From Bacteroidales bacterium (GTDB taxonomy: Bacteria > Bacteroidota > Bacteroidia > Bacteroidales > FEN-979): DNA of 35,849 nt. The stretch covers positions 1-35,849 of the forward strand of contig JALNZC010000043.1 of assembly GCA_023229525.1 (NCBI GenBank), read 5' to 3'. Position 1 is the first letter of the stretch, and every line of letters starts with the position of its first letter. Shown here piece after piece: positions 15,762 through 25,237 of this stretch. A program made the translations under genes and the position numbers. The notes under the pieces are model-generated. The model was not told where the DNA came from and did not search any database. It was given only the letters and a program-made list of their open reading frames with translations.

Positions 15762-18032
15762 ATGAGAGCAAATGCAGGTTTTCTTTTCGCTTTTATACTT
15801 TTATTGGGATCCTGTTCACAGAAAACGGGACCGGATATTGTATCTCTCGATTCTGGCTGGAAATTCAGGACCGGTGACAACCTTAGCTGGTCAACTCCTG
15901 CTTTTGACGATTCGGGATGGAGTACTATCGATCCAAAGCAAACATGGGAAAAACAGGGATATAAAAAGTATGATGGATTCGGCTGGTACCGGTTTAAAGT
16001 GGTGATCCCATCCTTCCTCAGGGAAAAAGCATATATCAAAGACAGTATAATATTCCGGCTGGGAAAAATTGACGACTGTGACCAGGTTTTCCTGAATGGT
16101 GCGCTTATCGGGGAAAACGGAATGACCATGAAGGCAAATTCCCTCCCCTCCGCAGATTTCAACAAGATTTGGGGAAAATGGAACCTGGACCGGAAATATG
16201 TACTTGCGGCGGATGACCCGCGTGTTCAATGGGATAAGGAGAATGTGATCGCCGTGAGGTGTTTCGACTTCAGCGGGCCCGGCGGTATGTTCAGTCAGCC
16301 TTTCGAAATTGCGATGATCGATCTTAAGGATCTGATCCAAATAGATTTTTCCGGATCTGCCTTTGTTTTTGAGGGTGACAGTATCATCCGGAAAGATATC
16401 GTGATCAAAAATCTTTCCGACAAAAATGAATTCAAGGGAAATCTTATCATCCGGGCAATCCGTAGCGATAACAGTGCATCTTTATATTTAGAAAAGACCG
16501 GGATCGATCTGACCGGTGGATTAACTATTGATAAGCAAATTTCCTTTAATACCAGTTTCAACCGGCCGGTCAGTCTCTTCGTTTCGTTTACGGAGTCGGA
16601 ATCCGGGAAACAGATTTGTGATACGGTTGAAGTCCCCCGGATCTTAACGCCAAAAGCACCAAAGGAACCCCGTATAACCGGGTCAAAAGTTTTTGGAGTT
16701 CGTCCCTGGTCGCCCTTTTTGTTTAAGGTTTCCGCAACCGGAACTGCGCCGCTGAAATATACCGCAATGGATTGTCCACCGGGGTTAAAGATGGATGAGA
16801 TGACCGGCGTCATTACCGGTGTATTAAAGAAAAAAGGAGAACACCAAGTTAAACTTAAGGTTGAAAATCAATACGGAAAAAGTGAACGTTACTTGAAAAT
16901 CGTCGTGGGTGACCTGCTTTCACTCACCCCACCGCTTGGATGGAACAGTTGGAACTGCTGGGGGCTGAGTGTGAGCGATGAAAAAGTGCGCCAATCTGCC
17001 AATGCCATGAAATCGAGCAGCTTAATCGATCATGGCTGGACCTATATCAACATTGACGATGGCTGGGAAGATACCCGCGACAAGGATGGGAACATCCTGA
17101 CAAATTCGAAATTCACTGATATGAAAGCACTGTGCGATTATGTCCATTCCCTCGGGTTGAAAATCGGAATTTATTCCTCCCCCGGTCGTAAAACCTGCGG
17201 AGGTTATGAAGGAAGTTATGGATTTGAAGAAAAAGATGTCCAGCGTTATGCGCTTTGGGGTATCGATTATCTGAAATATGATTGGTGTTCTTATGGCGAT
17301 ATCGCTCCGAATCCCACTCTCGAGCAGTTGAAACACCCCTATCTCGTAATGAAGCGTGCGCTTCGCCAGGTTAACCGGGATATCCATTACAGTCTCTGCC
17401 AGTATGGAATGGGTGAAGTATGGACATGGGGCGCCGATGTTGACGGGAATTCGTGGCGTACCACCGGTGATATAGAAGACACCTGGGAAAGCCTCTCCAC
17501 CATCGGGTTCAGTCAGAATAATTGTTCTCCTTATTCGGCCCCGGGACGTTGGAATGATGCTGATATGCTCGTGGTCGGCAGGGTCGGTTGGGGTCCTTCC
17601 TTACATTACACCCGACTTACACCCGAGGAGCAATACACACATATTACCCTGTGGAGCCTCCTGGCCTCACCCCTGCTCATTGGTTGTGATCTCAAACAAC
17701 TCGATCCCTTTACATTGAACCTGTTGACCAACGACGAAGTCCTTGCGGTTAACCAGGATCCATTGGGAAAACAAGCAATCCAGGTCAAAAGAACCAATGA
17801 TTATGAGATATGGGTGAAAGACCTGGAAGACGGGACCAAAGCAGTGGGATTGTTCAATAAGACCCTGAAGCCGCTTTATGTTCCGGTGGATTTAAAAGAT
17901 CTTTCACTCCAGGGTAAACTCAGGATGAGAGATTTGTGGACACAAACGGATCTGGGTCTGGTGAGCGGCCATTTTGAGATGAAGGCTTTTGCACATGGCG
18001 CCAGATTGATCATTCTCGGGCATCAGGATTAA
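15762..18032 (+). CDS. Alpha-galactosidase lipoprotein, GH27, multidomain
   Basis: A 756-residue envelope lipoprotein. The ATG at 15762 gives a lipoprotein signal ending LLLGSC (lipid-bearing Cys19). Residues about 25-185 are a jelly-roll carbohydrate-binding-like region of the type seen at the start of GH2 enzymes (WKFRTGDN...FDDSGW...FGWYRFKVVIP). Residues about 300-385 are an Ig-like putative-Ig region (PPGLKMDEMTGVITG). The GH27 barrel starts near 390 (TPPLGWNSWNCWG), with nucleophile Asp507 in YLKYDWC and acid/base Asp570 in WRTTGDIEDTW (the R-x3-D pattern), plus RWNDADMLVVG. A C-terminal beta domain completes it. It should remove alpha-galactosyl (or alpha-N-acetylgalactosaminyl / beta-arabinopyranosyl) residues. 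No susC/susD pair lies beside it, and it sits between ppdK and maeB without an obvious promoter of its own. Confidence 0.9.
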   Translation: MRANAGFLFAFILLLGSCSQKTGPDIVSLDSGWKFRTGDNLSWSTPAFDDSGWSTIDPKQTWEKQGYKKYDGFGWYRFKVVIPSFLREKAYIKDSIIFRLGKIDDCDQVFLNGALIGENGMTMKANSLPSADFNKIWGKWNLDRKYVLAADDPRVQWDKENVIAVRCFDFSGPGGMFSQPFEIAMIDLKDLIQIDFSGSAFVFEGDSIIRKDIVIKNLSDKNEFKGNLIIRAIRSDNSASLYLEKTGIDLTGGLTIDKQISFNTSFNRPVSLFVSFTESESGKQICDTVEVPRILTPKAPKEPRITGSKVFGVRPWSPFLFKVSATGTAPLKYTAMDCPPGLKMDEMTGVITGVLKKKGEHQVKLKVENQYGKSERYLKIVVGDLLSLTPPLGWNSWNCWGLSVSDEKVRQSANAMKSSSLIDHGWTYINIDDGWEDTRDKDGNILTNSKFTDMKALCDYVHSLGLKIGIYSSPGRKTCGGYEGSYGFEEKDVQRYALWGIDYLKYDWCSYGDIAPNPTLEQLKHPYLVMKRALRQVNRDIHYSLCQYGMGEVWTWGADVDGNSWRTTGDIEDTWESLSTIGFSQNNCSPYSAPGRWNDADMLVVGRVGWGPSLHYTRLTPEEQYTHITLWSLLASPLLIGCDLKQLDPFTLNLLTNDEVLAVNQDPLGKQAIQVKRTNDYEIWVKDLEDGTKAVGLFNKTLKPLYVPVDLKDLSLQGKLRMRDLWTQTDLGLVSGHFEMKAFAHGARLIILGHQD

Positions 18033-18435
18033 CCCGGGCTTTATACAATTCATATGGGTTCTGACGTTTATGTAAACTTTACCTCTATTTGCAGAATTGA
18101 AACGGCCATAAAATAATTTTCCGGGAGGAACATGGTACATCTGTTTAAATTATTAGATTTGTACATTAATTAACAAGACCATCATTTCTTGTCTATTTTG
18201 ATCGGACAATGAGTAGAATCAGGTATCATTTTTACGCGTTGGTAACAACTTTTGAAAACTAAACACGACTATATTAACAGGAAATTAAAGGGAGGTCTGT
18301 TTGACATCCGGTTCAGAAAATAACGCGGAATAATCTTCAATGCTTTTATTTGTCAAACGGATAACCTGAAAAAGCAGAATGCCGGTCAGACTAAGTCCCA
18401 TTATCGCTGATTAAAGTCACTAAAACCTTATAACC
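18033..18435. other. 403-base gap before maeB, no gene identified
   Basis: No coding frame with start and plausible sequence is seen. A TAGATTTG box at 18154-18161 fits TAnnTTTG but has no -33 partner. A TTGACA at 18301-18306 has no fitting downstream box. No strong terminator after the alpha-galactosidase gene is visible. The long gap suggests an untranslated leader or regulatory region for the maeB operon, but I recognise no riboswitch class. Confidence 0.3.
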
Positions 18436-20727
18436 ATGGCAAAAATTACAAAAGAAGATGCATTGAGATATCATGCAGAAGGTCGTCCCGGGAAGGTCGA
18501 AGTAGTTCCGACCAAACCCCACAGAACCCAAAGAGATTTATCGCTTGCCTATTCTCCCGGGGTTGCATTTCCCTGTCTGGAGATTGAAAAAAATAAAGAC
18601 GATATTTATAAATATACTTCGAAGGGGAACTTGGTAGCTGTTATATCCAATGGCACAGCAGTCCTCGGACTGGGTGATATCGGTGCCGACGCAGGGAAGC
18701 CCGTGATGGAAGGAAAAGGATTGCTTTTTAAGATTTTTGCCGATGTGGATGTATTCGATATCGAAGTGGAAACCCATGACATTGAAAAATTCATTGATAC
18801 GGTTAAAAATATCGCCGTTACCTTCGGTGGGATCAACCTTGAAGATATTAAAGCCCCGGAATGTTTTGAGATTGAAGAAAGGTTAAAAAAGGAGCTTCAC
18901 ATTCCGATCATGCATGATGACCAGCATGGAACTGCCATTATTACAGCAGCCGGTTGGATCAATGCGCTTGAAATTGCCGGAAAGAAAAAGGAAGAGGCAA
19001 AGATCGTAGTTAATGGCGCAGGTGCGGCAGCCATTGCCTGTACAAAACTACTGGTTTCCATCGGTGCAAAAAAGGAGAACATCGTCATGCTGGATACCAA
19101 AGGGATATTGCGCAAAGACAGGACAGATCTTAACAAGTACAAACAGATCTTTGCCACCGATAGAGATATTCATACCCTTGCTGAAGCAATGGTCGGAGCC
19201 GATGTGTTTCTCGGACTTTCAACCAAAAATATTGTTTCCAAGGATATGGTCCGTTCCATGGCGAAAAATCCGATTGTATTTGCCATGGCAAATCCTGATC
19301 CTGAAATCACTTATGAAGATGCTATGGATGCACGTCCTGATGTACTTATGGCAACCGGAAGATCAGATTATCCCAACCAGGTGAACAATGTACTCGGCTT
19401 CCCATTTATTTTCAGGGGAGCGCTTGACGTGAGGGCTACCTGTATCAATGAGGAGATGAAAATCGCAGCCGTTTATGCTCTTGCAAAACTTGCAAAGGAA
19501 GATGTTCCTGATAATGTCAGCGCCGCCTACAATGTAAAGAACCTGATTTTCGGACAGTATTATTTTATCCCTAAACCACTGGATATCCGGTTGATCACTA
19601 CCGTAGCGCCGGCCGTTGCCAAAGCAGCCATGGATTCCGGAGTTGCACGCCTGCCGATTACCGACTGGGAAGCATACAAAGCAGAGTTGAGCCGTCGTCT
19701 CGGTTTGGAAAACCAACTGGTTCGCCGGATTGCCCTGAAAGCAAAAACGGAACCCAAACGGATCGTTTATCCTGAAGGCGCTAACCTTAAGATTTTAAAG
19801 GCAGCCAATGAAGTTTCACATGAAGGCATTGCCAAACCAATACTCCTGGGTAATGTTGATCATATCAGGCAGATCATTGCCGAAAATCATCTCGAAATCT
19901 GTGATGTTTCCATCATTGATCCCAGAAACCCAAGTGAAGAGGCAAAAAGGATTCAATTTGCGGAAATGATCTGGAAAAAAAGACAAAGAAAAGGGATTAC
20001 CCATGATGAAGCCTATGAACTTACCGATAACCGGAATTATTTCGGGATCATGATGGTTGAAACCGGGGAAGCAGATGCTATGGTTTCCGGTGTCACCAGT
20101 GGATATGGCGAGGTGATGGGACCAGCTTTAAAACTAATCGGACCCAGACCGAATCTTAACCGGATTTCGAGTATGTATATGGTGGTTACAAAAAGAGGTC
20201 CGTTCTTCTTTGCCGATACCACTGTAAACCTTGATCCCGATTGGAAAACATTGGCAGAAACCGCCTTACTCACTGCCGAAATGGTTCGCAGATTCAATAT
20301 TGAACCGGTAATCGCCATGGTATCGTATTCCAATTTCGGTTCCATCAAACCAGCCGAACATACCATGGGACCGGAAAAGGTGAGACAGGCTACCAAATTC
20401 CTTCACCAGAACCATCCCGATTTACTGGTCGATGGTGAGATCCAGGCCAATTTCGCATTGAACAGAGAAATGCTGAAATCCTCGTTTCCTTTTGCAAAGA
20501 TTGCCAATCATGATGTAAATACCTTGATATTCCCGAATTTAAGTTCAGGCAACATCGCTTATAAAATCATGCAGGAAATCGGTGGCGCCGAAGTCATTGG
20601 CCCAATTCTGATGGGGATCAACAAACCTATCCATGTCGTCCCAATGGAGTGCAGTGTAAGGGAAATCGTACATATGACTACCATTGCCGTCGTGGATGCC
20701 CAGTACGTCAAAACAGCCGGCCAGTAA
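18436..20727 (+). CDS. maeB: NADP-type malic enzyme with phosphotransacetylase-like domain
   Basis: It decarboxylates malate to pyruvate with reduction of NAD(P). The 763-residue two-part layout is that of the large bacterial malic enzymes (MaeB/TME). Residues 1-~425 are the malic enzyme: AYSPGVAFPCLEI, LGLGDIGADAGKPVMEGKG, the metal-site HDDQHGTA with His160, and the nucleotide loop VVNGAGAAAIA near 192-200. Residues ~430-763 are a phosphotransacetylase-like domain (RIVYPEGANLKILKAA, DAMVSGVTSGYGEVMGPALKLIG, VDGEIQANFALN) that in studied members is catalytically silent and serves regulation by acetyl-CoA and oligomer formation. It opens the maeB-aminotransferase-pckA unit; the aminotransferase ATG is 40 bases on. 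Strict NADP preference is inferred from the family. Confidence 0.95.
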   Translation: MAKITKEDALRYHAEGRPGKVEVVPTKPHRTQRDLSLAYSPGVAFPCLEIEKNKDDIYKYTSKGNLVAVISNGTAVLGLGDIGADAGKPVMEGKGLLFKIFADVDVFDIEVETHDIEKFIDTVKNIAVTFGGINLEDIKAPECFEIEERLKKELHIPIMHDDQHGTAIITAAGWINALEIAGKKKEEAKIVVNGAGAAAIACTKLLVSIGAKKENIVMLDTKGILRKDRTDLNKYKQIFATDRDIHTLAEAMVGADVFLGLSTKNIVSKDMVRSMAKNPIVFAMANPDPEITYEDAMDARPDVLMATGRSDYPNQVNNVLGFPFIFRGALDVRATCINEEMKIAAVYALAKLAKEDVPDNVSAAYNVKNLIFGQYYFIPKPLDIRLITTVAPAVAKAAMDSGVARLPITDWEAYKAELSRRLGLENQLVRRIALKAKTEPKRIVYPEGANLKILKAANEVSHEGIAKPILLGNVDHIRQIIAENHLEICDVSIIDPRNPSEEAKRIQFAEMIWKKRQRKGITHDEAYELTDNRNYFGIMMVETGEADAMVSGVTSGYGEVMGPALKLIGPRPNLNRISSMYMVVTKRGPFFFADTTVNLDPDWKTLAETALLTAEMVRRFNIEPVIAMVSYSNFGSIKPAEHTMGPEKVRQATKFLHQNHPDLLVDGEIQANFALNREMLKSSFPFAKIANHDVNTLIFPNLSSGNIAYKIMQEIGGAEVIGPILMGINKPIHVVPMECSVREIVHMTTIAVVDAQYVKTAGQ

Positions 20728-20767
20728 CCCTAAGCATTTTAGTATTTATTAATTATAACAGAGAACT

Positions 20768-21985
20768 ATGAGTCTAAGTATCATTGGAAGATCAATTGCA
20801 GAGTCTGTGACGTTAAAACTCAACGAAACAGCTGCCATACTCAGAGCGAAAGGTGAACCTGTGATTCACCTGGGGATTGGTGAACCAAAAAGCAAAGCGC
20901 CATTGGATGCCATCATTGGGGCTGCCAGCTTGCTGAATACAGGCGAGATCCGCTATACACCCGCTGATGGGATCCCTGCCCTCAAACAGGCAATTATCCG
21001 TTATACCGGCGACATGTATAACCGCATCGTCTCTCCCGCTAATGTTATCGCTTCCGGGGGAGCAAAACAAGCGATCATGGTTGCATTGCAGGCAATTCTT
21101 AATCCCCAGGATGAAGTCGTATTTCCGGCTCCTTACTGGGTAAGTTATCCTGAAATGGTCAAACTGTGCGGTGCGATACCCGTCCCCGTGCTGCCTGAAG
21201 ACGGCACATTCTATCCGACTATGCGTGACATTGAACAGGTATGCAGTTCCTATACAAAGGTAATCATCATCAACAGTCCGAATAATCCTACCGGAGCCAT
21301 GTATTCGGAACAGTTTATTGCAGAGATCGTTGAATTCTGTGAAAAGCGGAGTATTTACCTGATCATGGACGATATCTATCATCGCCTGATCTTTAATAAC
21401 AGGAAACCCATCAGCAGTTACAAATTCCTTAAAAGCAGCATCGACGAATCGAAGCTTATCCTCATCAATGGCGTTTCCAAACAATATGCCATGACCGGAT
21501 TCCGCATCGGCTGGGCCGTAGCCAATAAAAAACTGATCGAGGTAATGACAAACATTCAAAGCCATCAAACTTCGGGGCCTTCAGTTGTATTACAGGCAGC
21601 AGCCGTTGGCGCTATCAATGGCATACAGTCCGGTGTGGAAAGCCTGTGTACAACACTTGAAAACAACACCAGGGTGATGATGGAACAACTCAATGCATTT
21701 GAAGGTGTCAGAGTGACAAAACCGGATGGAACTTTTTACTGTTTCGTCGATTTCAGCCATTATGATAAAAATTCCAGCAAACTCTCATTTTTCCTTCTCG
21801 ATAAAGTAAGGGTGATCACAGTTCCCGGTAAAGAATTCGGACTTGACGGGTATCTGAGGTTATCAACCTGTGGTTCTATTAAAGATATAACCCAGGGGAT
21901 TGAACGCATCAAATGGGCGCTGGATCCGAACTCACCCAACGAACTTTTTATCGGAGACCGCAAATTGGTGAGAGATTGGCTATAA
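20768..21985 (+). CDS. Class I PLP aminotransferase (aspartate aminotransferase-like)
   Basis: A fold-type I, class I/II aminotransferase of 405 residues. Landmarks: GIGEPKSKAPLDAI near residues 36-49, RYTPADGIPALKQAI as the usual YTPAxGxxxLR block, ASGGAKQAIMVALQA, PYWVSYPEMVKLCG, INSPNNPTGAMYS, and the PLP-lysine Lys238 in NGVSKQYAMTGFRIGW. The C-terminal YLRLSTCGSIKDITQGIERI carries the substrate carboxylate-binding Arg. Position between maeB and pckA (40 and 32 bases apart) supports aspartate/2-oxoglutarate exchange supplying oxaloacetate to the carboxykinase, but motifs alone do not exclude another amino acid; the sequence is of the Thermus/Bacillus 1b-like type rather than E. coli AspC. 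Confidence 0.88.
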   Translation: MSLSIIGRSIAESVTLKLNETAAILRAKGEPVIHLGIGEPKSKAPLDAIIGAASLLNTGEIRYTPADGIPALKQAIIRYTGDMYNRIVSPANVIASGGAKQAIMVALQAILNPQDEVVFPAPYWVSYPEMVKLCGAIPVPVLPEDGTFYPTMRDIEQVCSSYTKVIIINSPNNPTGAMYSEQFIAEIVEFCEKRSIYLIMDDIYHRLIFNNRKPISSYKFLKSSIDESKLILINGVSKQYAMTGFRIGWAVANKKLIEVMTNIQSHQTSGPSVVLQAAAVGAINGIQSGVESLCTTLENNTRVMMEQLNAFEGVRVTKPDGTFYCFVDFSHYDKNSSKLSFFLLDKVRVITVPGKEFGLDGYLRLSTCGSIKDITQGIERIKWALDPNSPNELFIGDRKLVRDWL

Positions 21986-22017
21986 ACGAATTTTTGGAAT
22001 ATTTAACAATATAACCT

Positions 22018-23667
22018 ATGTCAAAATATTTGAAATTTGAAACCCCTGCCCAAAAGCAGGCAGCAAATTTAAAAAGTGAATACGGATTACAGAATCACGG
22101 TCTGGTGCACCTCGACAGGGTTTACTGGAACCTCCCGGAAGCTGCTTTATATGAAGAAGCGGTATTTCGAAATGAAGGTAAGATCGTGAACGGTGGCCCG
22201 ATCCTCGTACACACGGGGAAATGGACTGCACGGGCGGCCAACGAAAAATATTTCGTCAAAGAATCTTCTACAGAAGGTAAGATTGACTGGGGGAAAAATA
22301 ACCGCCCGATGACTCCGGAAAAATTTGATGGTTTGTTCAGCCGTCTGCAGGCTTTTCTCCAGGGCGAAGAGTTGTTTGTTCAGGATGTATTCGTCGGTGC
22401 TGACCCCGATTACCAGATGCCAATCCGGATCATCACCGATACCGCATGGCAAAGTCTTTTTGCACGCAATATGTTCATAACCATCAATGCACTGGAGAAA
22501 TATAAGACCCACATCCCCAATTTTACCGTGATTGCCTCCCCGTCATTTAAACTGGATCCAAGGATTGACGGGACCAACAGTGAAACAGCCATTGTGATCG
22601 ATTTTTCGAAACGGCTTGCCATTGTGGCAAATACCGAGTATGGCGGTGAGATAAAAAAGTCGATCTTCACCATCATGAATTTTCTGATGCCGATGCAGGA
22701 TGTCATGTCGATGCATTGTTCTGCGAATGTGGGGAAAAAAGGAGATGTCGCACTGTTCTTCGGATTAAGCGGTACAGGAAAGACGACTTTATCTGCCGAT
22801 CCAAACCGGAGCCTGATCGGAGATGATGAGCATGCCTGGAGTGATGACAGCGTTTACAACTATGAAGGAGGCTGTTATGCCAAAGTGATCCGGCTTTCCG
22901 CAGAAAACGAACCCGAAATTTACGCTTGTACCCGCAGATTCGGAACCATCCTTGAAAATGTCGTTTTCGATCCTGCTTCACGGAAAATAGACCTGGATGA
23001 TGACCAGATAACGGAGAATTCCAGGGCATCCTATCCCCTCGAATTTATACCCAACGCCATCCCTGAAAAGATGGTGAGAACCCATCCGAAAAATGTGATA
23101 TTCCTTACCTGTGATGCCCAGGGAGTACTGCCGCCTATCGCACGGCTGGATATGAACAAGGCCATCTACCATTTTATGAGTGGTTATACCTCCAAGATCG
23201 CCGGTACTGAACTTGGGCTTGGCATCGAACCTGAAATTACGTTCAGCGCCTGCTTCGGGGCACCGTTTATGGTTCACCATCCTTATTATTATGCGGATCT
23301 CCTGAGAAGGAAAATTGAGAAACATGGTGCCAAAGTATGGCTTGTAAATACCGGATGGGTCGGCGGTAAATTTGGTGTCGGAAAGCGGATCAGTATCCGC
23401 CATACAAGAAATATGCTCAATGCGGTTCTTGATGGCGCACTCGATAATGTCAAATACCGGAAAGACAAAATCTTCGACTTTGATATTCCGCTGACATGTC
23501 CAAATGTACCCGATGATGTGCTGGATCCTGCCAATGCCTGGGGTAACAAGGATGAATACTGGATGAAATATGATGCCCTGGCCTCAAGGTATATTGAAAA
23601 CTTCAAAGTTTTTATTGATGGATGCCCGGATGAGATCCTGAAATCAGGTCCGAAGCGGATCCGTTAA
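22018..23667 (+). CDS. pckA: Phosphoenolpyruvate carboxykinase (ATP)
   Basis: It interconverts oxaloacetate + ATP and PEP + CO2 + ADP. The 549-residue protein is the ATP-dependent type: N-terminal YGLQNHGLVHLDRVYWNLPEAAL, the Arg/Lys site RNMFI...SPSFK, the kinase-1a P-loop GLSGTGKTT (residues 249-257, Lys255), SLIGDDEHAWSD for metal binding, YEGGCYAKVI, and NTGWVGGKFGVGKRISIRHTR. In anaerobic Bacteroidota this enzyme commonly runs toward oxaloacetate, fixing CO2 and gaining ATP on the way to succinate; direction here is inference. It is the last gene of the maeB unit and is followed by a strong terminator. Confidence 0.97.
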   Translation: MSKYLKFETPAQKQAANLKSEYGLQNHGLVHLDRVYWNLPEAALYEEAVFRNEGKIVNGGPILVHTGKWTARAANEKYFVKESSTEGKIDWGKNNRPMTPEKFDGLFSRLQAFLQGEELFVQDVFVGADPDYQMPIRIITDTAWQSLFARNMFITINALEKYKTHIPNFTVIASPSFKLDPRIDGTNSETAIVIDFSKRLAIVANTEYGGEIKKSIFTIMNFLMPMQDVMSMHCSANVGKKGDVALFFGLSGTGKTTLSADPNRSLIGDDEHAWSDDSVYNYEGGCYAKVIRLSAENEPEIYACTRRFGTILENVVFDPASRKIDLDDDQITENSRASYPLEFIPNAIPEKMVRTHPKNVIFLTCDAQGVLPPIARLDMNKAIYHFMSGYTSKIAGTELGLGIEPEITFSACFGAPFMVHHPYYYADLLRRKIEKHGAKVWLVNTGWVGGKFGVGKRISIRHTRNMLNAVLDGALDNVKYRKDKIFDFDIPLTCPNVPDDVLDPANAWGNKDEYWMKYDALASRYIENFKVFIDGCPDEILKSGPKRIR

Positions 23668-23698
23668 TCACTTGGACATTTAATCTTGTTTTTCTTTG

Positions 23699-23736
23699 CT
23701 GCCCCGGGAAATCACTTTCCGGGGCAGTTTCTTTTT
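23699..23736 (+). terminator. Intrinsic terminator after pckA
   Basis: A GC-rich stem, CTGCCCCGG with continuation on the left and CCGGGGCAG on the right (23699-23727, one bulged G), is followed by TTTCTTTTTT. Confidence 0.88.
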
Positions 23737-23766
23737 TACGGTTAATCAAATAGTTATATACCGTAA
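23736..23766. promoter_or_regulatory. Inverted repeat upstream of citrate synthase
   Basis: TTACGGT (23736-23742) and ACCGTAA (23760-23766) form a perfect 7-base inverted repeat with a 17-base centre, directly after the pckA terminator. Its half-site spacing suits a dimeric regulator, but no protein is identified. Confidence 0.3.
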
Positions 23767-23860
23767 TATAAAAATTATTGCATAAAAAAATCAGAGATAA
23801 GTTGCCTATTCAAAATAAATTGATAATTTTATCACATTGAAATATGTATAATTCATTATA

Positions 23861-23889
23861 TTATAAATACATTATAAATATATTATAAA
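23861..23889. repeat. TTATAAA repeated at 11-base spacing
   Basis: TTATAAA occurs at 23861, 23872 and 23883, exactly 11 bases apart, ending 18 bases before the citrate synthase ATG. It lies in the untranslated region or core promoter of that gene. Confidence 0.55.
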
Positions 23890-23907
23890 CCAGTAAATAA
23901 CAATGTC

Positions 23908-25218
23908 ATGAGTTCATTAAAATCTAAATTTGTTGAAAAGGCTGTACCCGTTGCAGCTGAAGTAAAATCATTGTTTAAGGAACATGGTAGTACCGTTATC
24001 GGCCAGGTAACCATCGAGTCTGTCATTGACGGGATGAAAGGCCTACCGGCTTTACTAACCCTTACCTCAAAACTGGATCCTCAGGAAGGCATCCGGTTCA
24101 GGGGTTACTCTATCCCTGAACTGCGGGAAAAACTTCCCAAACTTAATCCACAGGATGAACCTCTCCCTGAAGGACTCTTTTACCTGATGTTGCTGGGAGA
24201 AATCCCCACATTCGATGAAGTGATGGAAATCGGAAAGGAATGGAAACAGCGTGCTGTTGTTCCGGAACATGTTTTCCGGGTTCTTGATGCAATGCCCATG
24301 GATTCTGCTCCAATGGCCGATTTCAGTGCCGGTATACTGGCTCTTGCCACAGAATCGAAATTCCTCAAAGCATACAATGCTGGTGTCGGCAAGAAAGATT
24401 ACTGGGATTCAACCTATGAGGATGTCATGAATTTCATCGGCCAGATCCCGGTCCTTGCATCATATATTTACCGGAAGCATTATTTTAATGGGAATGTTAT
24501 TCCTGCCGATCCCAAACTTGACTGGTCAGCCAACCTGGCCCACATGATGGGATACGATGATCCGGAAATCTACAAATTGTTCAGACTGTATCTTACCATT
24601 CATGCTGATCATGAAGGAGGGAATGTTTCCGCGCATGCCACACACCTGGTGGCTTCGGCATTAAGCAATCCTTACTATTCCTATGCTGCCGGTATGCTTG
24701 GCCTTGCAGGACCTCTCCATGGCTATGCCAATCAGGAAGTGGTTGCCTGGATACTTGACATCATCAAGCAAATTGGTACGGAAAGCCCTACCAAGCAACA
24801 GATCCATGATTTCTGCGAAAAGACCATTGCCGCCGGCAGGGTTATCCCTGGTTACGGCCATGCCGTTTTGAGAAAAACCGACCCGCGTTTCGAAGCACAG
24901 CGGGAGTTTGCAGCCAAATATTGTAAGGGTGATCATTTCATCCAGGTCGTGAATGATCTCTATGAAGTTGTTCCACCCATCCTCGGTTCTTTAGGTAAAG
25001 TTAAAAACCCATGGCCGAATGTGGATGCATATTCGGGATCGCTCTTAAGGCACTATGGAATTATGGAAGCTCCTTTCTATACCGTTTTATTCGGTGTCTC
25101 CAGAGCTTTGGGTGTTCTTGCTTCCTTACTCTGGGACAGGGCGCTTGGCTTACAGATTGAAAGACCCTCTTCCTATACACTCGAATGGTTCAAAGACAAA
25201 GCCGGAATAAAAAACTAA
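23908..25218 (+). CDS. gltA: Citrate synthase, mitochondrial-like type
   Basis: It condenses acetyl-CoA with oxaloacetate to citrate. The 436-residue sequence follows the eukaryotic/mitochondrial pattern rather than the E. coli hexameric type: HADHEGGNVSAHATHLVASALS, then GLAGPLHGYANQEVV, GYGHAVLRKTDPR and VDAYSGSLLRHYG. The catalytic residues fall at His271, His318 and Asp373, almost the same numbers as His274, His320 and Asp375 of the pig enzyme. The upstream ATG at 23903 runs into a stop after one codon, so 23908 is the start. It is followed after 19 bases by malate dehydrogenase, giving a two-gene unit that makes oxaloacetate and consumes it. The symbol gltA is by function; the protein belongs to the other subfamily. 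Confidence 0.94.
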   Translation: MSSLKSKFVEKAVPVAAEVKSLFKEHGSTVIGQVTIESVIDGMKGLPALLTLTSKLDPQEGIRFRGYSIPELREKLPKLNPQDEPLPEGLFYLMLLGEIPTFDEVMEIGKEWKQRAVVPEHVFRVLDAMPMDSAPMADFSAGILALATESKFLKAYNAGVGKKDYWDSTYEDVMNFIGQIPVLASYIYRKHYFNGNVIPADPKLDWSANLAHMMGYDDPEIYKLFRLYLTIHADHEGGNVSAHATHLVASALSNPYYSYAAGMLGLAGPLHGYANQEVVAWILDIIKQIGTESPTKQQIHDFCEKTIAAGRVIPGYGHAVLRKTDPRFEAQREFAAKYCKGDHFIQVVNDLYEVVPPILGSLGKVKNPWPNVDAYSGSLLRHYGIMEAPFYTVLFGVSRALGVLASLLWDRALGLQIERPSSYTLEWFKDKAGIKN

Positions 25219-25237
25219 TCTTAAAAACATATAAAAC

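Noticed and set aside
18301..18306. TTGACA as a sigma70 -35 box for maeB
   Set aside because: No fitting downstream box at the right distance, and Bacteroidota promoters use a different consensus.
20813..21568. A 251-codon open frame antisense to the aminotransferase
   Set aside because: The plus-strand frame is a full, motif-complete aminotransferase; the antisense product has no family features and the frame is a by-product of codon use.
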